Source: Cryobacterium melibiosiphilum (GTDB lineage: Bacteria > Actinomycetota > Actinomycetes > Actinomycetales > Microbacteriaceae). Taken from it: a stretch of DNA of 62,666 bases. Made by a program: the position numbers and the translations under genes. The stretch is from positions 190,515 through 253,180 of the forward strand of contig NZ_QZVS01000096.1 in NCBI RefSeq assembly GCF_003602235.1, read 5' to 3'. Shown in pieces: positions 58,825 through 62,666 of this stretch; within the stretch, counting starts at the first letter, position 1; each line of letters begins with the position of its first letter. Below the pieces are notes generated by a model. It did no database searches, was not told the DNA's origin, and saw only the letters and a list, made by a program, of their open reading frames with translations.

Positions 58825-59442
58825 ATGGGCGTGAGGGACGAGGACACGGGCAATCAATTTCTCGGTTCCCGGCTGCGCGAACTGCGGCTAAACGCCGGGC
58901 TCTCACTGCGCGCGCTCGCCCGGGCGCTCGATATCTCCGCCAGCGCCGTGTCGCAGATCGAGACCGGCGCCCGGGTTCCGTCGGTGAACCGGCTCATCGC
59001 CATCGTGACCGCGCTCGGGGTTCCGCTCGCCGCCGCCTTCGAGGCTCCGGGAAGTATCGCGGTGCGAAGCGGTGAGACCGCGCTCACCGACGCTGTGCCC
59101 ACCAACTACGTACTGACCCGGGCTGGCACGGTTCCCCTGACGACCCTGAAGGGTGGCGTCACCTACCGGCGTCTGACTCCGGGGCTGATGCCGGGCCTCG
59201 ACCTGTTCGAATCGACGTACCCGCCCGGCGCGATGGCCAGCGCCCACGGCAGCCTCGTGCGGCACGACGGCCACGAGGTGGGCAGCGTGGAATCCGGGGA
59301 GTTGAGCATCGAGTTCGAGACCGAAACGGTGCTGCTGGGCCCGGGGGACTCGATCACTTTCCCGTCGACCCGCCCGCACCGGCTCGGCAACCCGTCGGCC
59401 ACGACGGCGTGCGTGGCGGTCTGGCTGATCGTGCACCCCTGA
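58825..59442 (+). CDS. XRE-family regulator with cupin domain
   Basis: A 205-residue regulator. The helix-turn-helix lies at about 16-65 (LRELRLNAGLSLRALARAL, then DISASAVSQIETG). The cupin domain (about 110-205) contains ESTYPPGAMASAHGSL and HEVGSVESGEL. It probably senses a small molecule linked to hydantoin/allantoin uptake and controls the divergent permease-racemase operon. The ATG at 58825 lacks a strong ribosome site. Confidence 0.88.
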   Translation: MGVRDEDTGNQFLGSRLRELRLNAGLSLRALARALDISASAVSQIETGARVPSVNRLIAIVTALGVPLAAAFEAPGSIAVRSGETALTDAVPTNYVLTRAGTVPLTTLKGGVTYRRLTPGLMPGLDLFESTYPPGAMASAHGSLVRHDGHEVGSVESGELSIEFETETVLLGPGDSITFPSTRPHRLGNPSATTACVAVWLIVHP

Positions 59443-59521
59443 CGCGGAACTCACCGCGGTAGGGGCGAACGGATGCCGCCGGCCGACCCCACACGCGGCC
59501 ACACCGATCTACGATGGCCGA

Positions 59522-60265
59522 ATGACAACTTCTGGCGACCGTCCCGGCGGCCCCGGGCACCCCGCGAGCGCGCCCGACCCGGAGCGCGCCGCCACCCCCG
59601 CCGCGCGCCGCATCAGCCGGCGCTGGCCGCTCATCAGTGCGCTCCTCGCCGTCGCGCTCGCCGTGGGCCTCGGCGCCCTCATCGTGGTGCGCGGCCAGGG
59701 CCGCCCGCTCGAACTCGACACCGAGTGGATGGACGAGATCATCGAGCACCGCAACCCGGTTTGGGAGGTGCCGTCGCTCGTCATGAACTTTCTCGGGGCC
59801 GGGATCGCCGGGGTGATCGTGATTCCGGCCATCATCCTCATCGCGCTGCTGCTCTGGCGTCGGCCGTGGGAGGCGGGGTACTTTGTCGTGGCCACAATCC
59901 TGAGCGCCGGCGGCGTGCAGCTGCTCAAGCAGCTCTTCGGCCGCGCGCGCCCTGAAGACATGCTGGTCACATCGGACTTTGGTTCCTTCCCCTCGGGGCA
60001 TGTCGCGAACGCCGCGACGATGGCGGTGTGCCTGGGCATTATCGTGCCCCGGCTCTGGGTCTGGCTGGCGGGCGCGGCATACACGATCGTGATGCTGCTG
60101 AGCCGCACCTATCTCGGCGCGCACTGGCTCACGGACACGTTCGGCGGGCTGCTGATCGGCGTCGGCGTCGCGGTGCTGCTGTGGGCGCCGGTCGCCGCGA
60201 AACTGGACGGGGAGCGCCGGCTGGCGCCGCGGCATCCGTTCGCCCGTACCATTCGCCGGAACTGA
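59522..60265 (+). CDS. PAP2-family membrane phosphatase
   Basis: A 247-residue membrane phosphatase (type-2 phosphatidic acid phosphatase). The triad is present: KQLFGRARP, SFPSGHVANA and SRTYLGAHWLTD. Six helices are expected. The active site should face outside; possible substrates are undecaprenyl pyrophosphate or lipid phosphates. Its stop overlaps a half-site of the 85-bp repeat (60245-60259, GTACCATTCGCCGG). Confidence 0.88.
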   Translation: MTTSGDRPGGPGHPASAPDPERAATPAARRISRRWPLISALLAVALAVGLGALIVVRGQGRPLELDTEWMDEIIEHRNPVWEVPSLVMNFLGAGIAGVIVIPAIILIALLLWRRPWEAGYFVVATILSAGGVQLLKQLFGRARPEDMLVTSDFGSFPSGHVANAATMAVCLGIIVPRLWVWLAGAAYTIVMLLSRTYLGAHWLTDTFGGLLIGVGVAVLLWAPVAAKLDGERRLAPRHPFARTIRRN

Positions 60266-60291
60266 CCGGTGTCAGCGCCTGACCCGGTGTA

Positions 60292-60313
60292 GACGGATGC
60301 CGCGGCATCCGTC
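60292..60313. terminator. 22-bp perfect palindrome, terminator-like
   Basis: A perfect palindrome of two 11-nt arms meeting at CCGCGG, each containing GACGGATGCC. It sits 27 bp after the PAP2 stop, like the 34-bp palindrome at 21499. It is followed at once by two 85-bp repeats. Confidence 0.55.
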
Positions 60314-60325
60314 GCCCGAGTCCGC

Positions 60326-60410
60326 GTACCATTCGACGGTACTCAGCGTGAAAAACGTGCTTTTCGGCCCGAGAACGGCTGCACAGCGGTTGAACACCGT
60401 CGAACGGTAC
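60326..60410. repeat. 85-bp inverted-repeat element, copy 3
   Basis: The left end GTACCATTCGACGGT and the right end ACCGTCGAACGGTAC are inverted with one mismatch. The interior includes GCTTTTCGG. It is 85 bp and identical to copy 4, which follows 27 bp later. The spacer (60418-60431) contains ACCGCTGTGCAGCC, the reverse complement of the interior GGCTGCACAGCGGT (60378-60391), so alternative hairpins are possible. Confidence 0.87.
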
Positions 60411-60437
60411 GGCGTGCACCGCTGTGCAGCCGCGCGC

Positions 60438-60522
60438 GTACCATTCGACGGTACTCAGCGTGAAAAACGTGCTTTTCGGCCCGAGAACGGCTGCACAGCG
60501 GTTGAACACCGTCGAACGGTAC
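60438..60522. repeat. 85-bp inverted-repeat element, copy 4
   Basis: An exact copy of 60326-60410, base for base, in direct orientation, starting 112 bp further on. A recent tandem duplication or recent insertion would explain the identity. The remaining gap up to 60591 holds GGAGG at 60576, the ribosome site of the next gene. Confidence 0.87.
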
Positions 60523-60591
60523 AGGGAGGGTCGCGGCGTCAGGGTACGCGGCGGGGTCGTTGGCGCGGCGCGGACGGAGGATACTCGGGGC

Positions 60592-61407
60592 ATGAGCGAA
60601 CAGAGCCAGACCGAGCAGAGTGAGACCGTGCGGGCGGCGTATGCCCAGGCCGCCGCGGCGGCGGCCGCCGCCGGAGTGACGGTGCGGCTGGCCGACCCGC
60701 CCGACATGGCCGGCGTGATCGGATTGTTCGAGCGCACCTGGGGTGAGGGCCGCAGCCCCGACCGGTCGATGTTGCTCGCCCTCGATTACGCGGGCAACAC
60801 GGTGCTCACGGCGGTCGCCGACGGCAAGCAGGTCGGCGCGACCCTCGGCTTTCTCGGCTGGTCGAACGGGCTGCACCTGCACTCGCACATGGCGGCGGTG
60901 GTGCCGTGGCGGCGCAGCGGTGGCGTCGGCTTCGCCCTCAAACTGTTCCAGCGCGCGGTCTGCCTCGACCACGGGGTGGGCGAGATCCGTTGGACCTTCG
61001 ACCCCCTGATTCGCCGCAACGCGCACTTCAACCTCGTCAAGCTCGGCGCCGAGATCGCCACCTTCCTGCCGGACTTCTATGGCCGCCTCGATGACGCCAT
61101 CACCGGCAGTGACCAGAGCGACCGCTTCGAGGTGCGCTGGCGCCTCGACTCCCCGCGCGTGCACCGCGCCCTCGGTGGCGGGCATCCGCCGAACTGGACC
61201 ACGAGCGAGGTGCTGCCCCTGAACGTGGATTTCGAGCAACTGCGCGCGGAGGATCCCGTCGCCGCGGCCGAACTGCGCGCCACCAGCCGCGCCCTGTTCG
61301 GCGAGAACCTCGCTCGCGGCCTCCGCCCCGAACTCAACACGACCAACGACTATGTTTTCACGACGGATGCCGCGGATCGCCCTGGCACCTCGGAGCCCGT
61401 CGCGTGA
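60592..61407 (+). CDS. GNAT-like N-acyltransferase (COG3375 type)
   Basis: A 271-residue GNAT-fold protein of the COG3375 type. It has GVIGLFERTWGEG near the N-terminus and WTFDPLIRRNAHFNL in the middle; the acetyl-CoA P-loop region is VVPWRRSGGVGFALKL. It overlaps by GTGA a gene for an enolase-superfamily racemase. In Geobacillus a succinyltransferase of this kind works with N-succinylamino acid racemase to convert D- to L-amino acids. That role is inferred here from the overlap and families. The Ala-rich N-terminus (15-25) is low complexity. Confidence 0.78.
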   Translation: MSEQSQTEQSETVRAAYAQAAAAAAAAGVTVRLADPPDMAGVIGLFERTWGEGRSPDRSMLLALDYAGNTVLTAVADGKQVGATLGFLGWSNGLHLHSHMAAVVPWRRSGGVGFALKLFQRAVCLDHGVGEIRWTFDPLIRRNAHFNLVKLGAEIATFLPDFYGRLDDAITGSDQSDRFEVRWRLDSPRVHRALGGGHPPNWTTSEVLPLNVDFEQLRAEDPVAAAELRATSRALFGENLARGLRPELNTTNDYVFTTDAADRPGTSEPVA

Positions 61408-62561
61408 GGCTCGCATCGATCACCCTGCACCGGGTCGCGATGCCGCTCGTGCGGCCGTTCGAGACCTCGTTCGGCCGGCAGACCGTGCGCCTCGTGCTGC
61501 TCGTGCACGTGCGCACGCGGGGCGGCGGGGAGGGCTGGGGTGAGTGTGTCGCGGGGGAGGGGCCGCTGTACAGCTCCGAATACGTCGACGGCTGCGAGCA
61601 CGTGCTGCGCCACTACCTGGCCCCGGCGCTGCTCGCCGCACCCGCGGTGACCGCCGACACCGTGCACGAGCTGCTCGGGTTCGTGGTCGGGCATCGGATG
61701 GCGAAGGCGGCGCTCGAGGCGGCCGTGTTGGACGCGCAGCTGCGGGCATCCGCTCTCTCCTTCGTCGACCACCTCGATGGTGCGATGGCCGAACCCGGGC
61801 CGCTCAAGGACTGGGTGGACTGCGGGGTGTCCGTGGGTATCAGTCCCGACCTCGATACCCTGCTGGCCGAGGTGAGCGGATACGTCGACGCCGGTTATCG
61901 GCGCATCAAGCTGAAGATCAAGCCCGGCTGGGACCTCGAACCGGTCGCCGCCGTGCGCGCCCTGCTCGGCCCGGACGCCCTGCTGCAGGTCGACGCGAAC
62001 ACCGCGTATGGGGTCGCCGACCTGGACCACCTGCGCGAACTCGACGCCTTCGACCTTGTCCTTATCGAGCAGCCGTTCGTCGAGGAGGATATCGCCGCCC
62101 ACGTGCTGCTCAGCCGGCACATCCAGACCCCGGTCTGTCTGGACGAGTCGATCGTGAGTGCGCAGGTGGCGACGGATGCGCTCGGCCGCGGGGCGACATC
62201 CGTCATCAACGTGAAACCGGGACGGGTCGGCGGGTACCGCGAGTCGGTGCTGATCCACGACCTGTGCCGGGCCCAGGGGGTGCCGGTCTGGTGCGGCGGC
62301 ATGCTCGAAACGGGCATCGGCCGGGCGGCGAACGTGGCGCTCGCGGCGCTGCCCGGGTTCACACTGCCGGGAGACACCTCGGCGAGTGACCGCTATTTCG
62401 CCGAGGACCTGGTGGAGGAACCGTTCGTGCTCGGCAGCGGGGAGCATCGCGGCCAGCTGCGGGTTCCGACCGGGCCGGGCACCGGGGTGACCGTGCGCGA
62501 GGATCTCGTGCGGGATTGGGCGGTGGCGGCGCCGATCGTGCTGCCGCGGGGCGGGGAGTAG
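61404..62561 (+). CDS. N-succinylamino acid racemase / o-succinylbenzoate synthase (enolase superfamily)
   Basis: A 385-residue enolase-superfamily enzyme. The KxK lysines are in RIKLKIKPGWD near 167-177, the metal ligands in LLQVDANTAYG (Asp), LIEQPF (Glu) and CLDESI (Asp), and the second base lysine in INVKPGRVGG near residue 271. The family includes menaquinone enzyme MenC and N-acylamino acid racemases, which can be promiscuous. The start is GTG at 61404 inside the GNAT gene stop. No men genes are near; with a COG3375 acyltransferase the racemase role is more likely. Confidence 0.85.
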   Translation: MRLASITLHRVAMPLVRPFETSFGRQTVRLVLLVHVRTRGGGEGWGECVAGEGPLYSSEYVDGCEHVLRHYLAPALLAAPAVTADTVHELLGFVVGHRMAKAALEAAVLDAQLRASALSFVDHLDGAMAEPGPLKDWVDCGVSVGISPDLDTLLAEVSGYVDAGYRRIKLKIKPGWDLEPVAAVRALLGPDALLQVDANTAYGVADLDHLRELDAFDLVLIEQPFVEEDIAAHVLLSRHIQTPVCLDESIVSAQVATDALGRGATSVINVKPGRVGGYRESVLIHDLCRAQGVPVWCGGMLETGIGRAANVALAALPGFTLPGDTSASDRYFAEDLVEEPFVLGSGEHRGQLRVPTGPGTGVTVREDLVRDWAVAAPIVLPRGGE

Positions 62562-62619
62562 GGGCCAGGGCGCACTGACGTCGGCAGCGGATGTGCCGGG
62601 CCGGCTCCCGTGCCCGGCC

Positions 62620-62660
62620 GCGGCTGCGCGCGCTGCGCGGGAGTTGCGCCGCTGCGCGGG
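62620..62660. repeat. GCGCTGCGCGGGAG / TTGCGCCGCTGCGCGG repeat at the window edge
   Basis: A short run of TGCGCGGG-n-TTGCGCCGCTGCGCGGG related to the repeats at 1936-2112. It is cut by the window end, so its extent is unknown. Confidence 0.45.
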
Positions 62661-62666
62661 GGCTGC

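Overview
The window is high-GC, gene-dense actinobacterial DNA, most likely from the family Microbacteriaceae (Cryobacterium/Leifsonia-like). The reasons are the GC-rich codon use with frequent GTG and occasional TTG starts, the class Ib nrdHIEF operon, actinobacterial families (DUF3105/DUF305, DosS/DosR, Eis-like acetyltransferase, TmsA/TmsB-like lipid enzymes, CsoR-type copper control) and a strongly repeated GGATGC-containing motif. The genus call is inference. There are no rRNA or tRNA genes, no CRISPR array and no transposase or integrase, so this looks like chromosomal core plus accessory metabolism and stress functions.

Layout. 0-7 kb: an ABC exporter, a DUF3105-DUF305 pair, transsulfuration genes (cystathionine beta-synthase, cystathionine gamma-synthase) and a shikimate dehydrogenase-like gene. 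7-11.5 kb: a multiple-monosaccharide ABC importer (ATPase, permease, lipoprotein binding protein) ending in a perfect hairpin. 11.5-15.7 kb: nrdHIEF, preceded by an AT-rich leader with NrdR-like boxes and DnaA-box matches. 16.5-19.2 kb: an overlapping FAD oxidase/methyltransferase pair resembling tmsA/tmsB for 10-methyl fatty acids. 19-29 kb: mixed housekeeping genes, including a guanidinium exporter under a guanidine-III riboswitch and an ABC-2-like exporter. 29-36 kb: a dormancy-type island with a DosS-like sensor kinase, a DosR-like regulator, two universal stress proteins, an alcohol dehydrogenase and a flavodoxin, with Dos-box-like operators (GGGAC-n4-GGCCC type) in three intergenic regions.

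37.4-47.1 kb is a metal, sulfur and arsenic island: csoR / copZ-copA for copper; a CoA-disulfide reductase-rhodanese fusion, a lone rhodanese and a CstR-like persulfide sensor; then acr3-arsC-arsC-arsO with a divergent arsR. 47-56 kb holds a third stress protein, a pyrophosphatase homologue that has lost several catalytic aspartates, a DsbA-like protein, an Eis-like acetyltransferase, glycerate kinase, a TetR regulator, an epimerase, a decayed PIN-like protein and an MFS exporter. 56-59.5 kb is a hydantoin-uptake cluster (racemase, NCS1 permease, divergent XRE-cupin regulator). The end has a PAP2 phosphatase and an overlapping GNAT / N-succinylamino acid racemase pair, which suggests D-amino-acid conversion.

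The most unusual material is non-coding. Four intergenic elements are exactly 85 bp between GTAC ends, with conserved terminal inverted repeats and a variable interior. A second family of 92-93 bp elements has GCATAACTCCTGCA-type ends. There is also a perfect 24-bp inverted repeat after copA, and a dispersed ACGGATGCC motif that also builds palindromic intergenic hairpins, much as DNA uptake sequences do in other bacteria. Starts given below are my choice from ribosome-binding sites and family length and can differ from the longest open frame.
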